In this document: one piece after another, positions 52,390-60,511 of the stretch
Layout: each line of letters opens with the position of its first letter
Numbering within the stretch: the stretch's first letter is position 1
From: Streptomonospora mangrovi
Lineage (GTDB): Bacteria; Actinomycetota; Actinomycetes; Streptosporangiales; Streptosporangiaceae
Direction: 5' to 3'
Assembly (NCBI RefSeq): GCF_027604915.1
Contig: NZ_JAJAQC010000004.1
Location: 207,016 to 271,015 of the forward strand
DNA: 64,000 nucleotides
Program-made: the position numbers and the translations under genes
Notes under the pieces: model-generated
Told to the model about the DNA's origin: nothing
What the model saw: the letters and a program-made list of their open reading frames with translations, nothing else
Databases searched by the model: none

Positions 52390-52527
52390 GGCGTGTCGGG
52401 CCTCTTCCGTGTCGTCCCCTCGCCGTCGAGGGGCGGCCGTGCGGGTAGGTCACTCGTTCCCGTGCGGCTCGCCCGTTAATCGCCCGCCGGGCGCCGGCGG
52501 CGGACGGCGCGGGGCGCCGGATGTGGG

Positions 52528-52600
52528 AGGCTGTCGAACCGTACGCCACGCGCGATTCCGTCGCAGGCGGGGCGTACGGTGACGACTTCGACAACCACCG
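52528..52600. promoter_or_regulatory. long interrupted inverted repeat between divergent genes
   Basis: The left part carries GGCTGTCGAA and ACCGTACGCC (52528-52547); the right part carries GGCGTACGGT (52571-52580) and TTCGACAACC (52587-52596). The 10-bp inner arms are exact reverse complements 23 bases apart. The outer arms match at 9 of 10. It lies between the ALDH7 and peptidase-like genes, so it may control both. Confidence 0.5.
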
Positions 52601-52676
52601 GCGTCTGCGCTATACCCGGAAGGAGGAGCGGCGTTCTCCTCGGCCGAGGGCCGGGGCGGGGCACGCCGCCACGCAC

Positions 52677-53840
52677 ATGAAGGCCACTGCCAGCACCGTC
52701 GAGGAGTCCCGCACCGCGTCCGCGGCGCCGCAGGCGATCCTGCGCCGCTCGGGGTTCGCCGCGGCGGCTCCCCTGTTCGCCGCCGACCTCGCGTCGGCGC
52801 GCGGCGTGGACGATGCCGAGCAGATCGTGGCCGCCCACGGCCGCCGGCTGTGGACCGAGGCGGTGCGCCAGGCCGGCGCGGTCGCCGACGACCGCCACCT
52901 GTACTGGGCGCGGCTGACGCTGAGCGCCCGGCTGCGCGCCTGGCAGCCCGACTTCCCGCTGCCCGAGTCCGACCGGGCCGCGCTGTCGGACCGCCTGGAG
53001 CGCGCCTCACGGGGCCACGACGACCTCGTGTTCCCGCCCGACGACCGGCTGCTGCGGGTGATCGTCACCGGGTTCGACCCCTGCGGCCTCGACACCGACC
53101 TGCGGCGCTCCAACCCCTCCGGCGCGGCCGCGCTGACCCTGCACGGCGCCGGGTTCGAGGCGCGCGGGCGCCCGGCGGCGGTGCGCACCGCGCTGTTCCC
53201 GGTGCGCTGGCGGGACCTGTCGGCGGGCATGGTCGAGCGTGTGCTGGGTCCGCATTACTCCCCCGGCCCCGGCGCGGCGCCGGCGGACGCGGTGATCACC
53301 GTGGGCCAGGGGGAGACCGGGCGCTTCGAACTGGCGGCCTACTACGCGGGCTGGCGCGACGACTCCGCCGACAACGAGGGGGTGCGCGCGCCGGGGCCGG
53401 TGCCGCTGCCGCGCGCCGAGCCGGGCGCGGATCCGGCGCCGGCGTGGACGGAGTCCACCCTGCCGCGCGCGGCGATCCTGGAGCACGCGGCGGTCCTGGA
53501 CCCTGCGGCGGGCGGGCGCTTCCCGGTGCGCGAGGCCGCCGAGGTCACCGAGATCGCCCCCGGAGAGTCCGCGCCCCGCACGCACCCGGGCGGCCCGGTC
53601 GCGGGCTCGGCGGCGCGGGGCGGGTCGTGCGGCGCCGGGTTCTCCAACGAGGTGGCCTACCGCAACACGCTGCTGCGCGACGCCTCGGGCCGGGCGGTGA
53701 CCGCCGGGCACGTCCTCACCCCCGCGCTGGAGGTGGACGCCGCCGACCCCGAGGCCCTGAGCGGCCCGGCCTTCGAACGCGACCGCGCCGACATCGTGGC
53801 GCAACTGCGCGCGATCATCGAGGCGGCCCTGGCGGGGTGA
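52677..53840 (+). CDS. pyroglutamyl-peptidase I-like protein, catalytic Cys replaced
   Basis: About 387 aa. Three C15-peptidase regions are visible: RVIVTGFDPCGLDTDLRRSNPSGAAAL near residue 123 (compare VTGFEPFG…NPS), DAVITVGQGETGRFELAAYYAGWRDDSADNEG near 200 (compare G-x-G-x-A-x-x-x-E…PDN), and GSCGAGFSNEVAYRNTLL near 322, where active enzymes have AGxYxCN. Here the Cys is Ser, so peptidase activity is doubtful. The 110-residue N-terminal helical region is specific to long actinobacterial members. ATG 52677 is tentative and lacks a good ribosome binding site. It is divergent from the ALDH7 gene across a long inverted repeat. Confidence 0.65.
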   Translation: MKATASTVEESRTASAAPQAILRRSGFAAAAPLFAADLASARGVDDAEQIVAAHGRRLWTEAVRQAGAVADDRHLYWARLTLSARLRAWQPDFPLPESDRAALSDRLERASRGHDDLVFPPDDRLLRVIVTGFDPCGLDTDLRRSNPSGAAALTLHGAGFEARGRPAAVRTALFPVRWRDLSAGMVERVLGPHYSPGPGAAPADAVITVGQGETGRFELAAYYAGWRDDSADNEGVRAPGPVPLPRAEPGADPAPAWTESTLPRAAILEHAAVLDPAAGGRFPVREAAEVTEIAPGESAPRTHPGGPVAGSAARGGSCGAGFSNEVAYRNTLLRDASGRAVTAGHVLTPALEVDAADPEALSGPAFERDRADIVAQLRAIIEAALAG

Positions 53841-53978
53841 CGGGCGCGCACGTCCCGTGCGCCGTCACCACCCCGGCCGCCCGCGCCGAATGCCGGTGAC
53901 CGCGCGCCCGACCCCGCGCCCCCGACCGGCTGACCGGCGTCGGTGCGGCGTCGGTGTGAACGTGAAGGGGGGCCGAAA

Positions 53979-54016
53979 AGAGCCGCCCCCGACCCGTGCG
54001 GGTCAGGGGCGGCTCT
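53979..54016 (-). terminator. Rho-independent terminator with U tract
   Basis: An 18-bp stem with one mismatch (arms begin AGAGCCGCCCC and end GGGGCGGCTCT) and a TG loop. On the minus strand it is followed by TTT, giving a classical intrinsic terminator for the Pro-rich membrane protein gene. Confidence 0.75.
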
Positions 54017-54054
54017 GCCGGCCCAGGGCGGCCGGCCGCGTGCGGTCGGCCGGC

Positions 54055-54474
54055 TCAGTAGGCCGAGAACGCGGCGAAGCCGTAGAGCACCCAGTAGGCG
54101 ATGCCGACGACGACGCTGACGCCGAAGAGGATCCAGGCGATCAGCGAGCAGGTGCGCGCGGTGGAGGGGTTGGTGTTCAGGTTCACCACGGCGACGATGC
54201 CAAGGATGATCCCGATGATCCCGAAGGGCCAGCACAGGCACAGGCCGACGACGTTGGCGATCAGCGCGCCGATGGCGCTGCCCTGGCTCGCCGGCGGCTG
54301 GCCGCTGCCGCCCATGCCGGGCGGGGGCGGCGGCGGGGGCGGGCCGTAGCCGCCGGTTCCGCCTCCACCGGGACCGTAGGGTCCGCCCGGCGGCGGACCG
54401 GGGGGCGGGGGCGGCGGCGGGGGTCCCCATCCGGGTCCCTGCGGCGGGTGGCCCCCTGGCGGCCCGTAACTCAT
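54055..54474 (-). CDS. Pro/Gly-rich two-helix membrane protein (DUF4190-like)
   Basis: 139 aa. Residues 1-62 are a Tyr/Pro/Gly-rich cytoplasmic tail with two poly-proline runs (PPPPPPPP). Then come two hydrophobic segments: IGALIANVVGLCLCWPFGIIGIILGIVAVVN (about 68-98, with re-entrant character) and SLIAWILFGVSVVVGIAYWVLYG (about 112-134). This is the standard layout of DUF4190 and interferon-induced-transmembrane-like proteins of actinomycetes, whose role is unknown. ATG 54474 has GGAGG eight bases upstream, better than ATG 54501. A good intrinsic terminator follows. Confidence 0.8.
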   Translation of the reverse strand: MSYGPPGGHPPQGPGWGPPPPPPPPGPPPGGPYGPGGGGTGGYGPPPPPPPPGMGGSGQPPASQGSAIGALIANVVGLCLCWPFGIIGIILGIVAVVNLNTNPSTARTCSLIAWILFGVSVVVGIAYWVLYGFAAFSAY

Positions 54475-54632
54475 CTGCGATTCCTCCCCGTAGGAGCCCA
54501 TGGAGGCTGCTGGGTACGTGTGGGATGTCCGAACGATGCTGCCAGATGTGATGTGCCGGGGACGGCCCCGGTTCCCACTGTTCGGGGAGTTGTTACCGAT
54601 TCGGGTCACAGCGGCGCGGCCCGCCTCACCCT

Positions 54633-54677
54633 TGGTCAGCCCTCGTCTGGTCAGCCCTCGTCTGGTCAGCCCTCGTC
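54633..54677. repeat. three perfect 15-bp tandem repeats spanning a stop codon
   Basis: TGGTCAGCCCTCGTC occurs three times head to tail (54633-54647, 54648-54662, 54663-54677). The copy nearest the gene contains the TCA that is the stop codon of the minus-strand gene ending at 54666, so the repeats re-copy its last codons (Asp-Glu-Gly-stop). Confidence 0.95.
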
Positions 54678-55088
54678 CTCCAGGATGCCGTCGACCAGGT
54701 CGCCCAGCACCCGGGCCCGCTCCTCGTCGGTGAGGTTGGCCAGTTCCGCCAGCGCCCCGGCGGTCTCGACGCGGTCGCCCGCGCGGCCCTCCACCACGCA
54801 CAGCCGCACCACCTCGCGCGTGGCGATGTCGAGGAACCGCAGTTCGTCGGGCGGCGCGAGGTCGTAGAGGGTCACCGGGTAGCGGGAGTGGCGGTTGCGC
54901 CACTGCTCGGCGCGCTTGAGGACGAAACCGTGCAGCAAAGAGTCCAGCACCGCGCTGTCGCCCAGCGCGTCGGCGTCGCCCTGGGCGCGGCACTCGGCGC
55001 AGTTGGCCAGCTCCGCCTTGAGCAGCCGGCGCGCCCCCGGGTGCGCCACGTGCTCGGCGTTGAGCTTGCTGGGGTGTCGGTGCGCCAT
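54666..55088 (-). CDS. small hypothetical protein, Cys-pair containing
   Basis: 140 aa, not recognised. It begins MAHRHPSKLNAEHVAHPGARRLLKAE, has a CxxC pair (LANCAECRAQ near residue 29) and another Cys near 97, and is otherwise helical and acidic (ELANLTDEERARVLGDLVDGILEDEG). Cytosolic; it might bind zinc through the CxxC and His-rich N-terminus (inference only). A TAGGCT hexamer six bases before ATG 55088 suggests a leaderless mRNA. The 3' end lies in a triplicated 15-bp repeat. Confidence 0.6.
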   Translation of the reverse strand: MAHRHPSKLNAEHVAHPGARRLLKAELANCAECRAQGDADALGDSAVLDSLLHGFVLKRAEQWRNRHSRYPVTLYDLAPPDELRFLDIATREVVRLCVVEGRAGDRVETAGALAELANLTDEERARVLGDLVDGILEDEG

Positions 55089-55094
55089 GGCCCC

Positions 55095-55100
55095 AGCCTA
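55095..55100 (-). promoter_or_regulatory. -10 hexamer of leaderless hypothetical gene
   Basis: TAGGCT (minus strand) ends six bases before the ATG at 55088, the same hexamer as at 20093 and 20715. Confidence 0.5.
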
Positions 55101-55200
55101 GCCAGCCCTGAGGGCCGCGCCCGGCCGGGCCGCCGCGCACCGCGCGACTTGCGATAATGGCGCCGACCCCGCCACCGTGCCGACCCCTTCCGGAGTGACC

Positions 55201-55845
55201 ATGCGGCTCATCCTCGCCGACGACTCGATCCTGCTGCGCGAGGGCCTGGTGCGGCTGCTGGAGGAGGAGGGCCACGAGGTCGCCGCCGCCGTAGGCGACG
55301 CCGAGGCGCTGCTGGCGGCGGTGGCCGCCGACAAGCCCGACGTGGCGGTGGTGGACGTGCGCATGCCGCCCACCCACACCGACGAGGGCCTGCGCGCCGC
55401 CCTGCGCCTGCGCGAGTCCCACCCCGACGTGGGCGTGCTGGTGCTGTCGCAGTACGTGGAGCAGGGCTACGCCGCCGAACTGCTGGCCGGGCGCGGCGAG
55501 GGCGTGGGCTACCTGCTCAAGGACCGGGTCTCGGAGGTCGAGGAGTTCCTGGAGGCCCTGGAGCGGGTGCACGCCGGGGGCACCGCGATCGACCCCGAGG
55601 TGGTGCGCCGGCTGCTGGCGCGCACCACGCGCGCCGACCCGCTGGCCCGGCTCACCGAGCGGGAGCGCAGCGTGCTGGAGCACATGGCGCAGGGGTTCGC
55701 CAACGCCTCGATCGCCAAGCGGCTGCACGTGTCGCAGAGCGCCGTGGAGAAGCACATCTCCTCGATCTTCGACAAGCTGGAGCTGTCCCACTCCTCCGGA
55801 TACAGCCCCCGCGTCCTCGCCGTGCTGCGGTATCTGGGCGGCTGA
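55201..55845 (+). CDS. LuxR/NarL-family response regulator (orphan)
   Basis: 214 aa. The receiver domain (1-120) has the acidic pair ADDSILLREG near residue 6, the phospho-acceptor Asp in VAVVDVRMPP near 53, and the Lys in YLLKDRVSE near 106. The C-terminal HTH is LTERERSVLEHMAQGFANASIAKRLHVSQSAVEKHISSIFDKLEL (about 152-196). No histidine kinase is adjacent, so the partner is encoded elsewhere. Ninety-three bases separate it from the ATP-grasp gene on the same strand, so control of that gene is possible but unproven. ATG 55201 has CCGGAG upstream. Confidence 0.88.
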   Translation: MRLILADDSILLREGLVRLLEEEGHEVAAAVGDAEALLAAVAADKPDVAVVDVRMPPTHTDEGLRAALRLRESHPDVGVLVLSQYVEQGYAAELLAGRGEGVGYLLKDRVSEVEEFLEALERVHAGGTAIDPEVVRRLLARTTRADPLARLTERERSVLEHMAQGFANASIAKRLHVSQSAVEKHISSIFDKLELSHSSGYSPRVLAVLRYLGG

Positions 55846-55938
55846 GGCGGCCCGCCGAGGTTCGAATCACGTCGATCGGGCATCGCATCCCCGTCATCCC
55901 CGGGTAGCCACCCGGCGAAAGACGAGAAAGGTGCCCCA

Positions 55939-57237
55939 ATGACCAAGAACATCTTCGTCCTCGGTCTGGACGAGATGAACCGCGAGACCCTCGGCAGCAT
56001 CCCGGGATCGGAGGACTACCGGTTCCATCCGCTGCTCACCAAGGAGCGGCTCCAGGGGACGGAGGATCTCGACCTGGGCGAGGTGGTGGCCGAGGCGCGG
56101 GCGCAGCTCGACGCGTTCGACGGCTCGGTCGACGCCATCATCGGCTACTGGGACTTCCCCGTCAGCACGCTGGTGCCGGTGCTGTGCGCCGAGCGGGGGC
56201 TGCCCGCCGCCCCGCTGGAGGCCGTGGTCAAGTGCGAGCACAAGTACTGGAGCCGGCTGGAGCAGGCCGAGGTCATCGACGAGATCCCCGGCTTCGCCGA
56301 GATCCCGTTCGACTCCGAGCGCCCGCCCGAGCACCTGAGCTACCCGATGTGGCTGAAGCCGGTGAAGTCGTTCTCCTCCGAGCTGGCGTTCCGGGTGACC
56401 GACGACGCGGAGTTCCGCGACGCGCTGGCCCAGATCGAGGAGGGCGCCGGCCGGGTGGGCGAGCCCTTCGAGTGGGTGCTGGAGAAGGTCGAGATGCCCG
56501 AGGCCGTGGCCAAGGCCGGCGGCGTGGCGTGCCTGGCCGAGGAGGAGTGCTCGGGCCGCCAGCTCACGGTGGAGGGGTTCGTCTACGGCGGCCGGCCCCA
56601 CGTCTACGGGGTGGTGGACTCCCACAACTACCCCGACACCGCGAGCTTCCTGCGCTACCAGTACCCCTCCGACCTGCCGGGCCCGGTGATCGAGCAGGTC
56701 ACCGAGGTGTCGGAGAAGGTGGTCACCCGTCTGGGGCTGGACAACTGCACGTTCAACATCGAGTACTTCCACGATCCCGACACCGGCCGCACCTGCCTGC
56801 TGGAGGTCAACCCCCGGCACTCCCAGTCCCACGCGCGGCTGCTGGAGTTCGTGGACGGCTACCCCAACCACGCCTACGTGGTGGAGTTGGCGCTGGGGCG
56901 CGAGCCGCACCTGCGCGAGGGCGGCGGCCAGCACAACGCCGGCGCCAAGTGGTTCCTGCGGCGGTTCTCCGACGGGATCGTGCGCACCGCGCCCGACGCC
57001 GACGACGTGGCCCGCATGAGCGAGGACATCCCCGGCACTGCCGCCAACATCCTGGTGGAGCCGGGCACGCGGCTGTCGGACCTGCCCGACCAGGACAGCT
57101 ACAGCTACTGCCTGGCCGAAATCTTCACCGGCGCCAACGACACCGAGGGGCTGAAGAACACCTACGAGCTGTGCCTGGCCCGGCTCCCGTTCGAGATCGA
57201 GGACGTCGACGACGTCGAGGACGGAGACCACCGCTGA
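55939..57237 (+). CDS. ATP-grasp ligase of unknown substrate
   Basis: 432 aa. The N-terminal pre-ATP-grasp domain (1-105) includes IIGYWDFPVSTLVPVLCAERGLP. The ATP-grasp domain (about 105-310) shows MWLKPVKSFSSELAFRV (ATP-phosphate Lys), GRQLTVEGFVYGGRPHVYGVVDSHN, and the Mg-binding FNIEYFHDPDTGRTCLLEVNPRHSQSH near 270. A C-terminal domain of 110 residues follows. These enzymes form amide or ester bonds through acyl phosphates; D-Ala-D-Ala- and carbamoyl-phosphate-synthase-like members make dipeptides or modify amino acids. The substrate is unknown. ATG 55939 has GAAAGG about nine bases upstream. The S15 hydrolase gene follows after 38 bases, suggesting a functional pair. Confidence 0.85.
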   Translation: MTKNIFVLGLDEMNRETLGSIPGSEDYRFHPLLTKERLQGTEDLDLGEVVAEARAQLDAFDGSVDAIIGYWDFPVSTLVPVLCAERGLPAAPLEAVVKCEHKYWSRLEQAEVIDEIPGFAEIPFDSERPPEHLSYPMWLKPVKSFSSELAFRVTDDAEFRDALAQIEEGAGRVGEPFEWVLEKVEMPEAVAKAGGVACLAEEECSGRQLTVEGFVYGGRPHVYGVVDSHNYPDTASFLRYQYPSDLPGPVIEQVTEVSEKVVTRLGLDNCTFNIEYFHDPDTGRTCLLEVNPRHSQSHARLLEFVDGYPNHAYVVELALGREPHLREGGGQHNAGAKWFLRRFSDGIVRTAPDADDVARMSEDIPGTAANILVEPGTRLSDLPDQDSYSYCLAEIFTGANDTEGLKNTYELCLARLPFEIEDVDDVEDGDHR

Positions 57238-57275
57238 GCTGACCAGCGTCCGACGCGAGAAGGGAGACGCCCTGC

Positions 57276-59297
57276 ATGCGCACCGTCACAGCGCTGCCCT
57301 ACAAGATCATCGAGGAGCAGGGGATCTTCATCCCCATGTCCGACGGGGTCCGCCTGGCCGCCCGCGTCTGGCGGCCCGACACCGACGAGCCGGTGCCGGC
57401 GGTATTGGAGTTCATCCCCTACCGGCAGCGCGACCTGACCGCCCAGCGGGACTCCACGATCCACCCCTACCAGGCCGGCCACGGCTACGCCAGCGTGCGC
57501 GTCGACCTGCGCGGCAGCGGCGACTCCGAGGGGGTGCTCCAGGACGAGTACCTGGAGCGGGAGCTGCGCGACGCCGAGGAGATCCTGGCGTGGCTGGCCG
57601 ACCAGCCCTGGTGCTCGGGCCGGACCGGCATGATGGGCATCTCGTGGGGCGGGTTCAACGCCCTCCAGGTGGCCGCCCGCCGGCCGGAGAGCCTGGGCGC
57701 GATCGTGACGCTGTGCTCCACCGACGACCGCTACGCCGACGACGTGCACTACATGGGCGGCTGCCTGCTGGGCGACAACCTGTCGTGGGCCTCGACCATG
57801 TTCGCCTACACCTCCTGCCCGCCCGACCCGGCGGTGGTGGGCGACCGCTGGCGCGAGATGTGGCGCGAGCGGCTGAAGCACAGCGGGCTGTGGCTGGACA
57901 CCTGGCTGCGCCACCAGCGGCGCGACGACTACTGGCGGCACGGGTCGGTGTGTGAGGACCTGTCGGCGATCCGCACGCCGGTCCTGGCGGTCAGCGGGTG
58001 GGCCGACGGCTACTCCAACGCCGTGTTCCGGCTGATGGAGGGGCTGGACGTGCCGCGCCTGGGGCTGATCGGCCCGTGGTCGCACAAGTACCCGCACCTG
58101 GGCGTGCCGGGTCCGGCGATCGGGTTCATGCAGCAGTGCGTGCGCTGGTGGGACCGCTGGCTCAAGGACGTCGACAACGACGTGATGGACGAGCCCACGC
58201 TGCGCATCTGGATGCAGGAGAGCGTGCCGCCCTCCACCGCCTACGCCGAGCGGCCCGGCCGGTGGGTGGGCGAGGACTCCTGGCCCTCGCCGCGCGTGCT
58301 GGAGCACCGCCGCCCCCTGGCGCTGCACCGCATCGCCGCGCCCGGCGAGGAGGTCGAGCACGACATCGCCACGGTGCAGTCGCCGCTGACGGTCGGGCAG
58401 TTCGCGGGCAAGTGGTGCTCCTACAACGCCCCGCCGGACCTGCCCTACGACCAGCGGGAGGACGACGGCGGCTCGGTGGTGTTCGACAGCGAGGTGCTGA
58501 CCGAGCGGCTGGAGATCCTGGGCGCGCCCGTGGTCAACCTGGAGTTCACGGTGGACCAGCCGGTGGCGATGGCCAGTGTGCGGCTGTCGGACGTGGCGCC
58601 CGACGGCAAGGCCACCCGGGTGACCTACGGGCTGCTCAACCTCACCCACGCCAAGGGCCACGACTGCCCCGAGGAGCTGGTGCCCGGCGAGCGCTACCGG
58701 GTGGCGATCCCGATGAACGGCGTGGCCCAGGTGTTCCCGCCGGGGCACAAGCTGCGGGTGTCGGTGTCGACCTCCTACTGGCCGCTGGCCTGGCCGCCGC
58801 CCGAACCGGTGGTGCTGACGGTGCTGCTGGAGGGCGGCACCGACCTGGTGCTGCCCGTGCGGCCCAACGACACGCCCGACGACGTCGCGCCCGACCCCTT
58901 CGGCGAGGCCGAGGGCACTCCGCCGCTGGAGACCGAGCACGTGGCGCCCGGTGACGAGCAGTGGCTGGTGGAGCGCGACCTGGTGGGCTACCGCTCGGCG
59001 CTGAAGGTGGTCAAGGACCTGGGCACGGTGCGGTTCGAGGACATCGACCTGGAGGTCACCCGGCGCAGCGAGGAGGTGTACACCTCCGAGGGCGACGACT
59101 TCTCCTCGCCGTGCGGCAGCACCGAGTGGCTGATGCGGTTCCGGCGGGGCGACTGGGTGGTCGAGACGGTGACCAAGACGGTGCTGACCTCCACGCCCGA
59201 GGAGTTCCGGATCAACGCCACGCTGGACGCGTTCGAGGGCGAGGCCCGGGTGGCGGCGCGGTCGTGGAACACGGTGGTGCCGCGCGACCACGTGTAG
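57276..59297 (+). CDS. CocE/NonD-type alpha/beta hydrolase (X-Pro dipeptidyl-peptidase S15 family)
   Basis: 673 aa. The S15 alpha/beta-hydrolase domain (residues 10-320) has the nucleophile in MMGISWGGFNALQ near 123, Asp in VSGWADGYSNAVF near 243 and His in IGPWSHKYPH near 273. The C-terminal jelly-roll (X-Pro dipeptidyl-peptidase C-like, about 330-560) is followed by an extra 100 residues. Family members hydrolyse amides or esters (cocaine esterase, glutaryl-acylases, X-Pro peptidases). No signal peptide is present, so it acts in the cytosol. ATG 57276 has AAGGGAG upstream. Co-transcription with the ATP-grasp ligase suggests that one makes and the other breaks a similar bond (inference). Confidence 0.86.
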   Translation: MRTVTALPYKIIEEQGIFIPMSDGVRLAARVWRPDTDEPVPAVLEFIPYRQRDLTAQRDSTIHPYQAGHGYASVRVDLRGSGDSEGVLQDEYLERELRDAEEILAWLADQPWCSGRTGMMGISWGGFNALQVAARRPESLGAIVTLCSTDDRYADDVHYMGGCLLGDNLSWASTMFAYTSCPPDPAVVGDRWREMWRERLKHSGLWLDTWLRHQRRDDYWRHGSVCEDLSAIRTPVLAVSGWADGYSNAVFRLMEGLDVPRLGLIGPWSHKYPHLGVPGPAIGFMQQCVRWWDRWLKDVDNDVMDEPTLRIWMQESVPPSTAYAERPGRWVGEDSWPSPRVLEHRRPLALHRIAAPGEEVEHDIATVQSPLTVGQFAGKWCSYNAPPDLPYDQREDDGGSVVFDSEVLTERLEILGAPVVNLEFTVDQPVAMASVRLSDVAPDGKATRVTYGLLNLTHAKGHDCPEELVPGERYRVAIPMNGVAQVFPPGHKLRVSVSTSYWPLAWPPPEPVVLTVLLEGGTDLVLPVRPNDTPDDVAPDPFGEAEGTPPLETEHVAPGDEQWLVERDLVGYRSALKVVKDLGTVRFEDIDLEVTRRSEEVYTSEGDDFSSPCGSTEWLMRFRRGDWVVETVTKTVLTSTPEEFRINATLDAFEGEARVAARSWNTVVPRDHV

Positions 59298-59312
59298 GGC
59301 ACCGCGCGCGGC

Positions 59313-59355
59313 GGGACGCTCCGGGCGGCCCGGTCCGGGCCGGCCGGAGCGTCCC
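59313..59355. terminator. terminator between S15 hydrolase and GntR gene
   Basis: GGGACGCTCCGG and CCGGAGCGTCCC form a perfect 12-bp outer stem, with an inner GGCCCGG/CCGGGCC stem. It lies between convergent genes. Confidence 0.7.
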
Positions 59356-59409
59356 GGTCGGTTGAGGGGCCGCCGCGGGCGGCCGGCTGCCGGCGTGTCC
59401 GGCCGGGCG

Positions 59410-60093
59410 TCAGGCGGGGCGGTCGATCTGGGCGTGGTAGGTCAGCCGGGTGCGCTCGGTGTGCTCGCTCATGAGGCGGGCGGCCTCGGCCTGGTCGCCC
59501 TCGGCGATGGCGTCGATGATCCCGGCGTGCTCGTGCCAGGAGGCCATGCCGCGCGAGCGGGCGATGGGCGCGTAGTACCAGCGGACGCGGCGGTCGACCT
59601 GGGCGGCCAGTTCGGCGAGCACGCGGTTGCCCGACGCCTCGATGACGCCCCGGTGGAAGTCGGCGTTGGCGGTGACGACGCGGTCGACGTCGCCGGCCTC
59701 CACGGCCGCCACGCCCGCCCGCCACAGGTCGCGCAGGTGGGCGGTGCGGTCGGGGTGGGGCTGGCGGGCGGCCAGGCGCGCGGACTCGGTCTCCAGCACC
59801 GAGCGCACGGCCAGGAGCTGGTCGGCCTCGCTCTCGGTGGGGGTGTGCACGAAGGCGCCGTAGCCGGGGCGGAGGTCGACCCAGCCTTCGTTGCTCAGCC
59901 GCTGGAGGGCCTCGCGCACCGGCTGGCGCGACACCCCCAACTGCTCGGCCAGCTCGCTTTCGACCAGGTGGCGGCCGGGCGGGAACTCCCGGGTGATGAT
60001 CAGGTTGAGGATGGTCTCGTAGACGGCCTCGCGCAGCGGCACCGGACGCTGCACCCGCCCGCCCAGCGCGGCCTTCAACGGCTGTGTGGTCAT
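59410..60093 (-). CDS. GntR-family regulator, FadR subfamily (FCD domain)
   Basis: 227 aa. The winged helix spans residues 18-82 (LREAVYETILNLIITREFPPGRHLVESELAEQLGVSRQPVREALQRLSNEGWVDLRPGYGAFV). The FCD ligand domain (about 90-220) has metal-site residues in ANADFHRGVIEASGN, WHEHAGIIDAIAEGD and LMSEHTERTR. FCD regulators bind carboxylic acids. ATG 60093 has AGGAG seven bases upstream. A perfect dyad GTAGAC-A-GTCTAC 38 bases upstream fits autoregulation, and related sequences precede the next two genes. The 418-base gap to the PanE-like gene contains otherwise only GC-rich non-coding sequence. Confidence 0.88.
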   Translation of the reverse strand: MTTQPLKAALGGRVQRPVPLREAVYETILNLIITREFPPGRHLVESELAEQLGVSRQPVREALQRLSNEGWVDLRPGYGAFVHTPTESEADQLLAVRSVLETESARLAARQPHPDRTAHLRDLWRAGVAAVEAGDVDRVVTANADFHRGVIEASGNRVLAELAAQVDRRVRWYYAPIARSRGMASWHEHAGIIDAIAEGDQAEAARLMSEHTERTRLTYHAQIDRPA

Positions 60094-60130
60094 GGCGCCG
60101 CTCCTGCTCGTCGTACGCGTCGGTGGATGG

Positions 60131-60145
60131 TGTAGACAGTCTACG
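60131..60145. promoter_or_regulatory. GntR operator candidate, site 1
   Basis: GTAGAC-A-GTCTAC (60132-60144), a perfect dyad about one base, in front of the gntR gene. In minus orientation the core reads ACTGTCTACAC and shares ACTGTNNACA with sites 2 and 3. Confidence 0.6.
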
Positions 60146-60466
60146 AAATCCCGAGCACCTCTACACGGAAACCGGCCCGGCCGCGCACCGGAGGGCGATC
60201 GCGAGCCCGCGGACGGCTCGCCGACCCGCGATCGCACCGGGCGCACCGGCGGTGCGCCGGACCGGCCGCGGGCACCCAGGGCACCCGCTGCCGCACCCCG
60301 CGCGGGGCGGGGAACCCCGGCCCGGCCGCGGTGTCCGGCCCCGCGGCGGCGGAGGGCGCACGGCAGAGGGCGCGTACGGCACCGAGAAGAACTCGGGATG
60401 TTGCCGTTCCTCCGCATTCGCACGTTCCTTTTCCGCCGCCGCCCCCTCGAACACCGCAGACACTCA

Positions 60467-60480
60467 GCATACTGTATACA
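60467..60480 (+). promoter_or_regulatory. GntR operator candidate, site 2
   Basis: GCATACTGTATACA, followed by AA; 32 bases before the PanE-like gene start. It differs from site 3 by one base within this stretch. Confidence 0.6.
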
Positions 60481-60511
60481 AAATCGTTCCGCCCAGCGAA
60501 CGGAGCCCATC

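Noticed and set aside
54500..54733. Plus-strand frame of 77 codons containing repeated Leu-Val-Ser-Pro-Arg
   Set aside because: The repeat is simply the 15-bp DNA tandem read in another frame, and the 5' part overlaps the promoter of the opposite gene.
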